From Variovorax sp. N23 (lineage in GTDB: Bacteria; Pseudomonadota; Gammaproteobacteria; Burkholderiales; Burkholderiaceae_C), in the NCBI RefSeq assembly GCF_025486315.1, contig NZ_JAOOPY010000006.1, positions 62,001-126,000 on the forward strand: a stretch of DNA of 64,000 bases. The letters are read 5' to 3'. Below the pieces are notes generated by a model. That model was given only the letters and a program-made list of their open reading frames with translations. It made no database searches and was not told the DNA's origin. Made by a program: the position numbers and the translations under genes. Of the stretch, positions 8,471 through 15,992 are shown one piece after another. The first letter of the stretch is position 1; each line of letters begins with the position of its first letter.

Positions 8471-8968
8471 TCAGTGGCCGCAGGCGAAGCGCAGCGCACG
8501 GGCCGTGTCGTGCACGCGGGCGAAGTCGGTGTCGACGAGACGCAGCGGCGGCGCACCGCCCAGCCAGGCATTGGGTTCGACGAACCAGTCCGCGAGCTCC
8601 CAGTCGTCGAGCACGTCCGACAGCTCCTCGATCAGCACGCGCACCGGTGGACGCACGGCCAGATCGCCCGGCTCGAACTGGAAGATCGGCAGCCAGCGCT
8701 GTCCCGCCCAGTCGAGGCTGACCACCGTGCGCGCCGTGATGGCGCGGGCGAGCGCGGACAGCCCGGTGAACGGCTGCCGGGCCGCGATCTCGGCCCCGTC
8801 GGCGAGCCCGCCCGACGCGCGGTAGGCGTTCAGCAGGGCGATGAAATGCGCGTCGCTGTCGGCGACGGCGACGGCGACGGCGACGGCGTCCATCGCGCCA
8901 GGCCACGCCGCCAAGCCGGCGCTGCGCGGTGGGGAACGGGTGTCGGCGGGGTTCTGGATGGCTGGCAT
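8471..8968 (-). CDS. Hypothetical protein with MbcA/ParS/Xre-like C-terminal region
   Basis: 165 residues. The start at 8968 has GAGGAG a few bases upstream. The C-terminal half (WLPIFQFEPGD, then VLDDWELADWFVEPNAWLGG and APPLRLVDTD) resembles the MbcA/ParS/Xre antitoxin C-terminal (DUF2384-like) domain, but no RES toxin gene is next to it, so a toxin-antitoxin role is doubtful. An Ala-Val repeat near residues 27-36 is encoded by a hexanucleotide repeat. It lies 23 bases upstream of the FdhF/YdeP gene on the same strand and may act with it. Family assignment is by eye only. Confidence 0.6.
   Translation of the reverse strand: MPAIQNPADTRSPPRSAGLAAWPGAMDAVAVAVAVADSDAHFIALLNAYRASGGLADGAEIAARQPFTGLSALARAITARTVVSLDWAGQRWLPIFQFEPGDLAVRPPVRVLIEELSDVLDDWELADWFVEPNAWLGGAPPLRLVDTDFARVHDTARALRFACGH
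8861..8890. repeat. In-frame hexanucleotide repeat (GGCGAC)4 plus one variant
   Basis: Four perfect GGCGAC copies (8861-8884) followed by GGCGTC. On the coding strand it encodes an Ala-Val run in the protein at 8471-8968. Because the unit is six bases, copy changes would alter protein length without a frameshift. Confidence 0.85.
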
Positions 8969-9153
8969 GAGGGCTCCTCGGCGGCAGTGCGAACGCGTTG
9001 AAGCCCCGATGGTGCGAGCCGGTCCTTGCCGGGCGGTGTCATTTCGCGGGCGGCATGTTTCAGTTGCAATGCAGTGCGCCTCGGAGCGCCGCGCGAGGTC
9101 CGCCCCCGCCTGTCCGTGTCGCTTCCGCTTGCGCGGCTGCGCGTGGCGTGCGC

Positions 9154-9180
9154 TCAAGTTTTTCACGCTGCGGCCGATAA
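9154..9180 (+). promoter_or_regulatory. Strong putative sigma-28 (FliA) promoter
   Basis: TCAAGTTT (9154-9161), exactly 11 bases, then GCCGATAA (9173-9180), a perfect match to the FliA -10 and 7 of 8 to the -35 consensus TAAAGTTT. It lies 47 bases upstream of the GTG start of the 541-aa gene. This is the best promoter match I found in the window. Confidence 0.85.
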
Positions 9181-9227
9181 GAAGGATGACCCGGTCATCG
9201 GGCGCCTTCTTTCGATTGGAGTTCGGA

Positions 9228-10853
9228 GTGATCCTCAACCTGACCACGGTCAGCCCTTCGGTGGGGGCCGCGGCGATGGGTTCCTCGCGCACGACCAGCC
9301 CGGTGGCCCCCACGGACAGCGCATCCTCGCAGGCAACGGCCGTACCGGCCGCCGTCTCCGTGACCCTCGGGCAGGCGGCCCGGTCCGCCGATACGACCTA
9401 TTCGATGTCCAGCCGCACGGCCGTGGCGACGGTGTGGGAGCAGCGGCCGGACGACGCGATCTCGTCGCGCATGGCGAGCAATGTCGCCTACCGCTCGTCC
9501 GGAAGCCGGTTCCAAGGCCTGGGCGCCGCGATGCTGGAGCGCTTCGGCACGGAGGCTGTCGACTTCTCGCAGTCGGTGACGGTGCAGAACACGTCCGCTG
9601 CCAACCAGGGCTCGGCTGTCTCGGCCCTGCAGGCCGCGATGCAGTCATCGCTGCACACCGACGCCGACAACCAGATCACCTTGTCGATCCAGACCGCCAG
9701 CGGCGCGACGGTCGAACTGAGCCTGGGCAGCCAGGACGAAGGCCTGGCCGTGCAGGTCAAGGTCTCCGGTGGCGAGCTCACCGAGGCCGAGCGCGAGGCG
9801 CTGGTGCAGCTCTCGGGCGCCTTCCAGGAAGCCATCGACGGCCTGGGCGCCCTGCCGCCGAAGCTGGCGCTGAGTGGCCTCGCGAAATTCGATCCGACGG
9901 TGCTGTCGTCGGTCGACTTCCAGGCGCGCATCGAGACCGACGACAAGGGCGCCATCGGAGCCGTCGCGTTCCATGCCGACGCGCAGTCGCGGTCGGTGAG
10001 TGCCACCGGGCCGTCCGGCACGGTGAAGGTCGACGTCGATCTGTCGAACCCGGCCATCCTCGGCAATGCCGCGCAGCAGGCCCGGACCATGGCGCGCTAT
10101 CTGCAGCAGTTCGACACCGCCGGCAGCCGGGGCCGGGGTGACGCGGCCCTCGTGGCGATGTTCAAGGATGCCTTCACACAGATGAACAGCGACTACGGCG
10201 TGACGGCCCCCGTGGAGGGCCGCGCGGCGCCGGGTGTGATCGCGCTGAACGCGGGTGACCACAGCCTGCTGAGCGGGCTGGCCGACTTCAGCGCGTCGAT
10301 GGTGCAGGCCTCGGAGGCGTCGAACCCGATGCGGTCGGAAGAACTCGACACCTTCTCGTACAAGGTCTCGCAGAACACGAGCGTGACGGGCCGCGATCCG
10401 CGCGACCGCAGCATCCACCAGGACCAGCAGGCGCAACTGAGCGCCAGCTACCACCGGGCGCTGTCGCCGGAGCTGTCGCTCTTTCTCACGATGGCGAAGG
10501 AATCGCAGTTCTACGAGTACGTCCAGATCGACGACGAGGCCAAGGTGTCGACCGATGTCGCGTACAGCGACGGTGTGCGCATCGATGCGTCGGTCCAGCA
10601 GTCCGCGCGCCAGTCCACGCGCGTCCAGCGCTACCTGATGGGCAAGCTGGAATCCGACACGACCTTCCCGTCCGAGGTCACGCGTGCCGCGAACGTGCGC
10701 GAACTGCTGAGGACCGTCGAGAAGGCGGCGCTGTCGCGCGACCCCGAGGATGCGCGCCGCCGCGACCAGGCGCTGGCGGTGGCCGGTTCGCTGGCGGTGC
10801 TGCCGGACAGTCCGGCAGCGCTGCAGCGGGGCATCGACACGACGCCCCCTTGA
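9228..10853 (+). CDS. Unknown 541-aa protein under a FliA promoter
   Basis: I do not recognise this protein. From the GTG at 9228 (GGAG 6 bases upstream) it reads MILNLTTVSPSVGAAAMGSS. There is no signal peptide or membrane helix. The first ~90 residues are Ser/Thr/Ala-rich and look disordered, like many flagellar export or surface proteins. Residues ~125-260 alternate beta-like and helical segments (ITLSIQTASGATVELSLGSQ and SGGELTEAEREALVQLSGAF). The C-terminal third is polar and helical. The near-perfect sigma-28 promoter implies late flagellar-class expression; a role in motility, adhesion or as a non-classically exported protein is inferred, not shown. Confidence 0.7.
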   Translation: MILNLTTVSPSVGAAAMGSSRTTSPVAPTDSASSQATAVPAAVSVTLGQAARSADTTYSMSSRTAVATVWEQRPDDAISSRMASNVAYRSSGSRFQGLGAAMLERFGTEAVDFSQSVTVQNTSAANQGSAVSALQAAMQSSLHTDADNQITLSIQTASGATVELSLGSQDEGLAVQVKVSGGELTEAEREALVQLSGAFQEAIDGLGALPPKLALSGLAKFDPTVLSSVDFQARIETDDKGAIGAVAFHADAQSRSVSATGPSGTVKVDVDLSNPAILGNAAQQARTMARYLQQFDTAGSRGRGDAALVAMFKDAFTQMNSDYGVTAPVEGRAAPGVIALNAGDHSLLSGLADFSASMVQASEASNPMRSEELDTFSYKVSQNTSVTGRDPRDRSIHQDQQAQLSASYHRALSPELSLFLTMAKESQFYEYVQIDDEAKVSTDVAYSDGVRIDASVQQSARQSTRVQRYLMGKLESDTTFPSEVTRAANVRELLRTVEKAALSRDPEDARRRDQALAVAGSLAVLPDSPAALQRGIDTTPP

Positions 10854-10893
10854 TCGTCGTGTCGCCGGCGCGTGAGCGGCACGGAACGAATAC

Positions 10894-11181
10894 TCAGGCG
10901 CCGACGAAGCTCAGCCGTGCCTCGTGGGCGACGCTGTCGCGCACGATGTCGCGGGCCTCGTCGTCGGCGAAGTCCATCAGGGCATCGCCGATCTCGTCTT
11001 CGTCGAGCGCGAACAGCAGTTCGATCGCCTCCTGCTGCGCTTCCGAGAACGTCCCGGCCTGGCTCAGGCGGTCGAACGTCGCGGCGGTTTCCTGCGGGGC
11101 CAGCAGACGCATGTCGAGCAGCTCGAGGACATGGCGGATCTGCGAAGGGGTCAAGGGCTGCGGGTTGGCGAGAGGCTTCAT
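10894..11181 (-). CDS. Small acidic hypothetical protein
   Basis: 95 residues starting MKPLANPQPLTPSQIRHVLE. ATG 11181 is chosen; the upstream in-frame extension to 11295 is rich in unlikely residues. The protein is helical and acidic (ALDEDEIGDALMDFADDEA, residues ~64-82). No family recognised. It is convergent with the 541-aa FliA-linked gene, 40 bases apart, and upstream of it lies a 163-base spacer without a clear gene. Confidence 0.55.
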   Translation of the reverse strand: MKPLANPQPLTPSQIRHVLELLDMRLLAPQETAATFDRLSQAGTFSEAQQEAIELLFALDEDEIGDALMDFADDEARDIVRDSVAHEARLSFVGA

Positions 11182-11344
11182 GGCGATGGATCTTTCAGTG
11201 GGTTCGGGGACCGTTCCTTTGTGGCGAATCGTGTCTTGGTGGTGAGACCCGAGCGTCGCCGAAAGGGCTGCCAGCGTGCTGGCGGGTCCGCGCAAAGCGC
11301 GGGCGCCCGTGTGGAAAGTCTCGAACGCGTGGGGTGTGCTGTCG

Positions 11345-12250
11345 TTAATTCGATACGGGCCGCTGCGCCGGGCTCAGGTCGAGGTCCCACAGCACGTCGC
11401 CGCCGAGCGCGAAGGTGCGCGCAGGCGGACGCAGCGCGTCGCCCATGGCGTCCGAGCGCCGGACCTGCAGGCCCGGTTGCCCCGCGCCGATGACCACCGG
11501 CGCCACGATGAGATGCAGCCGATCGAGGCAGCGCTGATGCACGAACTGCGAGACGGTCACGCCGCCGCCTTCGACGAAGAGCAGGCGCAGGCCGCGTTCG
11601 CGCAGTGCGCCGACCACCTCCGGCAGCGACAGCCGATCCCCCAGCGCCGGGTGACGGGGCAGGGCGATGACGTGCGCAGCGCCCAGGCGCGTTTCGGCGC
11701 GCGTGCGATGCGCGGCGTCGCACACCAGCAGCGTGGGCGCCAGCCCGTCGGTGAAGACGCGCGACGTGGCTGGCACGCGCAAGGAAGGGTCGAGCACCAC
11801 GCGCGTCGCGTTGTCGCCGGGCACGCGCCGGGTCGTCAGCTGCGGGTCGTCGAGGCACACGGTGCTGGCGCCGACGATCACGGCATCGCACAGCGCGCGC
11901 AGCCGGTGCAGGTGCACCAGCCCTTCCGGGCCATTGACGAAGCAGGAGTCGCCGCAATGCGTGGCGATGCAGCCGTCGAGGCTTTGCCCCAGCTGGCCGA
12001 CGGTCCAGTCGGCGTCGTCGCCGCGGCGGTCGAGCAGGGGCTTGAGCAGCGCGAAGAGTGCGCGCGCCTCGTGGTCCCAGCCGTGCTGCAGCGCGTAGCC
12101 CTGCGTGGGCGACCACGAGAGCGGCAGGTCGGCGTCGACCGGGCGCAGTCCCTGGCGACGGCGGCGCGCGATGTCGATGCACCACGGCCACAGCGCGGCG
12201 ACGTCGCCCTCGGCGGGCATGGTGTTCAACGGAAGCGGAACAGCGCTCAC
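11345..12250 (-). CDS. RibD C-terminal (DHFR-like) reductase domain protein
   Basis: 301 residues. GTG 12250 is preferred because AGGAGG sits 4 bases upstream; it gives MSAVPLPLNTMPAEG. Residues ~100-295 form the RibD_C fold: DAVIVGASTVCLDDPQLTTR, TRVVLDPSLRVPATSRVF, LLFVEGGGVTVSQFV and LHLIVAPVVIGAGQPGL, covering the NADPH-binding and substrate loops of 5-amino-6-ribosylamino-uracil reductases. The zinc deaminase domain of full RibD is absent; instead ~95 residues of unknown fold (WSPTQGYALQHGWDHEA) precede it. Such proteins can act in riboflavin-type biosynthesis or reduce other substrates. No FMN riboswitch is visible upstream. Confidence 0.8.
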   Translation of the reverse strand: MSAVPLPLNTMPAEGDVAALWPWCIDIARRRRQGLRPVDADLPLSWSPTQGYALQHGWDHEARALFALLKPLLDRRGDDADWTVGQLGQSLDGCIATHCGDSCFVNGPEGLVHLHRLRALCDAVIVGASTVCLDDPQLTTRRVPGDNATRVVLDPSLRVPATSRVFTDGLAPTLLVCDAAHRTRAETRLGAAHVIALPRHPALGDRLSLPEVVGALRERGLRLLFVEGGGVTVSQFVHQRCLDRLHLIVAPVVIGAGQPGLQVRRSDAMGDALRPPARTFALGGDVLWDLDLSPAQRPVSN

Positions 12251-12396
12251 ACGACCTCCTGTCGCGCCATCGTGGCGCCGACGGCGCCAGACCGGGGGCT
12301 GGCCAGCCAGCAAAGTTGTAACGGGATCCTCAACTTTTCCCGGGTGGCGCCGATGAAGTAAGTGGTTTCTCCATGGATCCCTTACCAAGATCCCTT

Positions 12397-12424
12397 CGGC
12401 CCGCTTCGTGCGGGCCGTTTTTTT
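12397..12424 (+). terminator. Intrinsic terminator on the plus strand without an upstream plus-strand gene
   Basis: Stem CGGCCCGC (12397-12404), loop TTCGT, stem GCGGGCCG (12410-12417), then seven Ts (12418-12424). It is a textbook terminator for rightward transcripts, yet the gene to its left is on the minus strand. On the minus strand the hairpin is not followed by a T run. The 178 bases between 12251 and 12428 may therefore hold a small RNA; I see no convincing promoter. Confidence 0.75.
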
Positions 12425-12428
12425 GGGG

Positions 12429-12782
12429 TCAGAGAATTTCCGGCTCGGTCCGGATCGACGTGTGGTCGCGCCGGTCGGTCAGCTTGCCGATGGCGCTGTC
12501 GAGCGCGCGCCGTGCCTTGGCCTCGGCGCCACGGAAGGCTTCGTCCATGTTGTCGGCCTGGTGCGTCACGGCCACGGCGGCATGGCCGATCACGTGTGCT
12601 TCGATCATGCAGCGCTTGTCGTCGGCGCCGCCCTTGCCGCTGTTGTCGTCCGACAGGTGGACCTCGATGCGGCGCACGTCGTTCGAGAAGCGGCCCAGGG
12701 TGCGGCGGATCTCGGCGTCGGCCCAGGCCTCGAGCGTGGCCTTGTTGTCCATGCCATTGCCGGTGTTGATGTGGATTTCCAT
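12429..12782 (-). CDS. Ribosome hibernation-promoting factor/RaiA family protein
   Basis: 117 residues with the HPF/YfiA fold: MEIHINTGNG at the start, RTLGRFSNDVRRIEVHLSDDN in the first helix and following strand, CMIEAHVIGHAAVAVTHQADNMDEAF, and RRALDSAIGKLTDRR in the second helix. Short family members bind the 30S decoding region and inactivate ribosomes in stationary phase or stress. The tail is longer than in E. coli HPF but lacks the C-terminal dimerisation domain of long HPF. It stands alone, read leftward toward the RibD-like gene. Confidence 0.8.
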   Translation of the reverse strand: MEIHINTGNGMDNKATLEAWADAEIRRTLGRFSNDVRRIEVHLSDDNSGKGGADDKRCMIEAHVIGHAAVAVTHQADNMDEAFRGAEAKARRALDSAIGKLTDRRDHTSIRTEPEIL

Positions 12783-12973
12783 GCGGATGCGTCTCCGGGG
12801 TAAGCGCTGCTTTGCTGCAGCGGGCCACGCGGTGCGGCGTGCCGCTGCGTGGTTCGATGAATGCCAGCATGCCCCATACCGGCCCGGTCGCGACGTAGGT
12901 CAACGGAGGCTTTTGGACGGTGTCGGCCCGGTGCCCAGGCGAGGCCGATGTCCCGGGGCTGTGGGCGGCGGCA

Positions 12974-12992
12974 TATAAGACCAGCGAATAAG
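12974..12992 (+). promoter_or_regulatory. ATAAG direct repeat upstream of the methionine importer
   Basis: The pentamer ATAAG occurs twice (12975-12979 and 12988-12992), 13 bases apart, within an AT-richer patch ~100 bases before metN, followed by a TTCG-rich stretch. Spaced ATAAG half-sites resemble CysB-type LysR sites of sulfur-starvation promoters; that link is inference. The remainder of the 307-base gap (12783-13089) shows no gene. Confidence 0.35.
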
Positions 12993-13089
12993 CAGATCGC
13001 GATTCGGTCGTTCGTTTCTCTCCGAACATCTCGCATACTCGCGTCCCCTTCTCCTGCCCGAGGGCCGCCCAGGCCCCGGCGATTGCGTC

Positions 13090-13953
13090 GTGACCTCCAT
13101 TCCCCTGACCGACGCGGCCCACAGGCCGCCGGTGATCCGCCTCGAAGCGGTCCAGAAATCATTTGCACTGCCCAGCGGCGACGTCTTCGACGCCGTGCGT
13201 GCGCTGTCGCTCGACATTCCCGAGGGCGAGATCTTCGGCCTGATCGGCAAGAGCGGCGCGGGCAAGTCCACGCTGCTGCGCCTGATCAACCTGCTCGAGC
13301 GCCCCGACGCCGGCCGCGTGATCGTCGGCGGCCGCGACCTGACCACGCTCACGCGCCGCGAGCTGCGCGACACGCGGCAGAACATCGGCATGATCTTCCA
13401 GCAGTTCAACCTGCTGCAGAACGCCACGGTCTTCGATAACGTCGCCTTTCCGCTGAAGATCCACGGCCGCCATTCGCGCGCCGAGATCGACGCGCGGGTG
13501 CGCGAATGCCTGGCGCTGGTCGGCCTCTCGGAAAAAATCGACACCTACCCCGCGCAGCTGTCCGGCGGCCAGAAGCAGCGCGTGGCCATCGCCCGTGCGC
13601 TGGCGCCGCGCCCGCAGGTGCTGCTGTGCGACGAACCCACGTCGGCGCTCGACAGCGAGACCACGCGCTCGCTGCTCGAGACGCTGCGCGACATCAACGC
13701 CAAGATCGGCGTGACCATCGTGATCGTCACGCACGAGCTGTCGGTGGTCGAGGTGCTGTGCCGCCGCGTCGCCATCCTCGAGAAGGGGCAGCTCGTCGAG
13801 CAGTTCGCCGTCGACGAGGCGCCCGATGCCGAGCGCCTCACGGCGCTGGGCCGCGAGATCGACGCGCTGGTGCGCCGCCGCGAACGCGATGCGCGCGAAG
13901 CTGCCAACGCACCCCTGTCCACGACTGCCGCCCGAGGAATCGCCCATGCCTGA
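13090..13953 (+). CDS. metN: Methionine ABC importer ATP-binding protein
   Basis: 287 residues. An ABC ATPase with Walker A GKSGAGKST near residue 53, Q-loop FQQFNLL, signature LSGGQKQRVAIARAL, Walker B VLLCDEPTSALD and H-loop IVTHE. The sequence and gene order followed by an MetI-type permease and an NlpA-family binding protein identify the MetNIQ D/L-methionine importer. A C-terminal extension of ~50 residues replaces the longer regulatory ACT-like domain (C2) seen in E. coli MetN, so methionine trans-inhibition may be absent. Translation starts at GTG 13090. It overlaps metI by 8 bases. Confidence 0.88.
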   Translation: MTSIPLTDAAHRPPVIRLEAVQKSFALPSGDVFDAVRALSLDIPEGEIFGLIGKSGAGKSTLLRLINLLERPDAGRVIVGGRDLTTLTRRELRDTRQNIGMIFQQFNLLQNATVFDNVAFPLKIHGRHSRAEIDARVRECLALVGLSEKIDTYPAQLSGGQKQRVAIARALAPRPQVLLCDEPTSALDSETTRSLLETLRDINAKIGVTIVIVTHELSVVEVLCRRVAILEKGQLVEQFAVDEAPDAERLTALGREIDALVRRRERDAREAANAPLSTTAARGIAHA

Positions 13954-14608
13954 GAACATCGCCGCCATCCTGCCCGAGCTGTGGCTCGCCGCCGGCCAGA
14001 CCTTCTTGATGCTGGGCATCGGCCTGTCGGCCGCGGTGCTCATCGGTGGCCCGCTGGGCGTGCTGCTGTTCCTGCTCGGCCCCGGCCAGTCGCTGGCCAA
14101 CAAGCCGGCCTTCCTGGTGCTGAACTGGCTCGTCAACACCGTTCGCTCCTTCCCCTTCATCATCCTGCTGGTGGCGCTGGTGCCCGTCACGCGCGTCATC
14201 GCGGGGACGTCCATCGGGCCACTCGCGGCAGCGGTGCCGCTGTCGGTCGCGGCCATCCCGTACTTCGCGCGGCTGGTCGACCAGTGCCTGCGCGAAGTGC
14301 CACGCGGCGTCATCGAAGCGGCCCACGCCATGGGCGCGTCGGAACTGCAGATCGTCTGGCGCGTGCTGGTCGTCGAGGCTCGCTCGGGCCTGGTGCTGGC
14401 GCTCACCGTGCTATCGGTCAGTTTCCTCTCCTACTCGGCCATCGCCGGTGTGGTGGGCGGTGGCGGCATCGGCGACCTCGCCATCCGCTACGGCTACTAC
14501 CGCTTCCAGACCGACGTGATGGTCTTCACCGTGGTGCTGCTGGTGGCGCTGGTGCAGATCATCCAGTTCGTCGGCAATACCTTCGCACGTCGCTTGGACA
14601 AGCGCTGA
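13946..14608 (+). CDS. metI: Methionine ABC importer permease
   Basis: 220 residues with about five membrane helices and the binding-protein-dependent permease signature EAAHAMGASELQIVWRVLV (residues ~125-143), which contacts the ATPase. The closing stretch SYSAIAGVVGGGGIGDLAIR is diagnostic for MetI. ATG 13946 lies inside the end of metN (8-base overlap), so the two are translationally coupled. It forms the inner-membrane channel of MetNIQ. Confidence 0.9.
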   Translation: MPENIAAILPELWLAAGQTFLMLGIGLSAAVLIGGPLGVLLFLLGPGQSLANKPAFLVLNWLVNTVRSFPFIILLVALVPVTRVIAGTSIGPLAAAVPLSVAAIPYFARLVDQCLREVPRGVIEAAHAMGASELQIVWRVLVVEARSGLVLALTVLSVSFLSYSAIAGVVGGGGIGDLAIRYGYYRFQTDVMVFTVVLLVALVQIIQFVGNTFARRLDKR

Positions 14609-14638
14609 TTTCCTCTCCTGTTCCCTGATCCCTCTGTC

Positions 14639-15463
14639 ATGAAAACCTCTGCCCTCCGCCGCTCCTTCCTCGCCCTTTCGATCGCCGCGATTTCGCTCGG
14701 CGGTCTCTCGCTCGACGCCCAGGCGCAAGCCGACAAGAAGAACCTCGTGATCGGCGGCACGGCCGGATCGAACTTCGACCAGCTCAAGCTGGGCATCGTG
14801 CCGATCCTGGAGAAGAAGGGCTACAAGGTGAAGCTGGTCGAGTTCAACGACTACGTGCAACCGAACCTCGCGCTGGCGCAGGGCTCGCTCGACGCCAACT
14901 TCTTCCAGCATCTCGTCTACCTCAAGAAATTCGCCGCCGACCAGAAGCTCGACATCGTCGAGCTGGTGCAAGGCCCGATCGCGCCGCTGGGCGTGTACTC
15001 GACCAAGCGCAAGACCCTGGCCGAGGTGAAGGACGGCGACCGCGTCACGCTGCCGAACGACCCGAGCAACCTGGCGCGCGCGCTGGTGCTGCTGGAACAG
15101 AACAAGCTGATCACGATCAAGCCGGGCGTCGACGCCATCCGCGCCTCGGAGAAGGACGTCGAGCAGAACCCGCACAAGCTGAAGTTCATTCCGCTCGAGG
15201 CCGCGCAGCTGCCGCGCTCGCTGGGGGATGCCGAGTACGCCATCATCAACGGCAACTTCGCGATCTCGTCGGGCCTGAAGCTGAAGGAGGCGGTGGTGCT
15301 CGAGAAGCCGGCCGACCACTACCTGAACGTGGTGGCCGTCAAGCGTGCCGACAAGGACACGCCGTGGGCCAGGGACATCGCCGACGCCTACCGCTCCAAG
15401 GAATTCAAGGCCGTCGTCGACAGCAAGTTCCCGGGCTACGCCAAGCCCGCCTTCCTGCAGTAA
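14639..15463 (+). CDS. metQ: Methionine-binding protein of the NlpA family
   Basis: 274 residues. The signal peptide ends near residue 30 (LDAQAQA-DKKNL). The mature part has NLVIGGTAGSNFDQLKLG, FNDYVQPNLALAQGSLDANFFQHLVYL, and AEYAIINGNFAISSGL, all typical of MetQ/NlpA methionine-binding proteins. Unlike E. coli MetQ I see no lipobox cysteine, so it is probably a soluble periplasmic protein. It follows metI by 30 bases and completes the importer operon. Confidence 0.9.
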   Translation: MKTSALRRSFLALSIAAISLGGLSLDAQAQADKKNLVIGGTAGSNFDQLKLGIVPILEKKGYKVKLVEFNDYVQPNLALAQGSLDANFFQHLVYLKKFAADQKLDIVELVQGPIAPLGVYSTKRKTLAEVKDGDRVTLPNDPSNLARALVLLEQNKLITIKPGVDAIRASEKDVEQNPHKLKFIPLEAAQLPRSLGDAEYAIINGNFAISSGLKLKEAVVLEKPADHYLNVVAVKRADKDTPWARDIADAYRSKEFKAVVDSKFPGYAKPAFLQ

Positions 15464-15469
15464 GCCCGG

Positions 15470-15721
15470 TCAGCGCCGCGCGCCGGTGAATGCGCGTACC
15501 AGGCGATCCAGCCCGCCGCGCCCGCTGGCCGCGCGGCCGAGCAGCGCGCTGCCCGCGGCGCCGGCCAGCGTGCGCCCCAGGAACGAACGGCTGCGGCCTG
15601 CCGCCAGCAGCAGGAAGAGGCCGGCGCCCATGACGGCCCAGTGCTCGCCCGGCAGGTCGGGCCGTCGGTCGTCGGCCTTGCGGGCTTCGTCGATCCAGGA
15701 TGTCGCGTCATTCGAGTTCAT
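15470..15721 (-). CDS. Small hypothetical membrane protein
   Basis: 83 residues starting MNSNDATSWIDEARKADDRRPD, with AAGGA just upstream of ATG 15721. One hydrophobic segment (WAVMGAGLFLLLAAG, residues ~28-42) may span the membrane; a glycine/alanine-rich helix (FLGRTLAGAAGSALLG) follows. The upstream in-frame extension to 15790 is not supported. Function unknown. It is convergent with metQ, 6 bases apart. The 271-base spacer to the next gene shows nothing recognisable. Confidence 0.5.
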   Translation of the reverse strand: MNSNDATSWIDEARKADDRRPDLPGEHWAVMGAGLFLLLAAGRSRSFLGRTLAGAAGSALLGRAASGRGGLDRLVRAFTGARR

Positions 15722-15992
15722 GCAGGTCCTTGCAGCGTGATGCATTGAGAAAGAAGCCCTGTTGATAGGCCATCGCAACGCACAGCGCATGTAGGCCGTG
15801 CCCGGCGTTGCAGGGCGTCGCGTACCGCAGGCCGCGCAGGCGATGCCCTACAGGCAGCGTCTGGCGTTCCTGACCCGGAGATGCCTGCGCGTGTTCAGGA
15901 TGAAGTCTTCAACGCGCCACCGCCGAAGCCTCTTGCGTATCGCGAGGTATTCCGGCGGAGGGCATTTCCAACCCTTCTCTCAAGGAGCCGAT

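Noticed and set aside
8471..8968. Toxin-antitoxin module
   Set aside because: The MbcA/ParS-like region is present but no RES or other toxin gene is adjacent; neighbours are a molybdoenzyme and a FliA-linked gene.
12251..12428. FMN riboswitch upstream of the RibD-like gene
   Set aside because: The conserved RFN elements are not present.
12783..13089. SAM riboswitch upstream of metN
   Set aside because: No recognisable SAM-I or SAM-II core; only ATAAG repeats seen.
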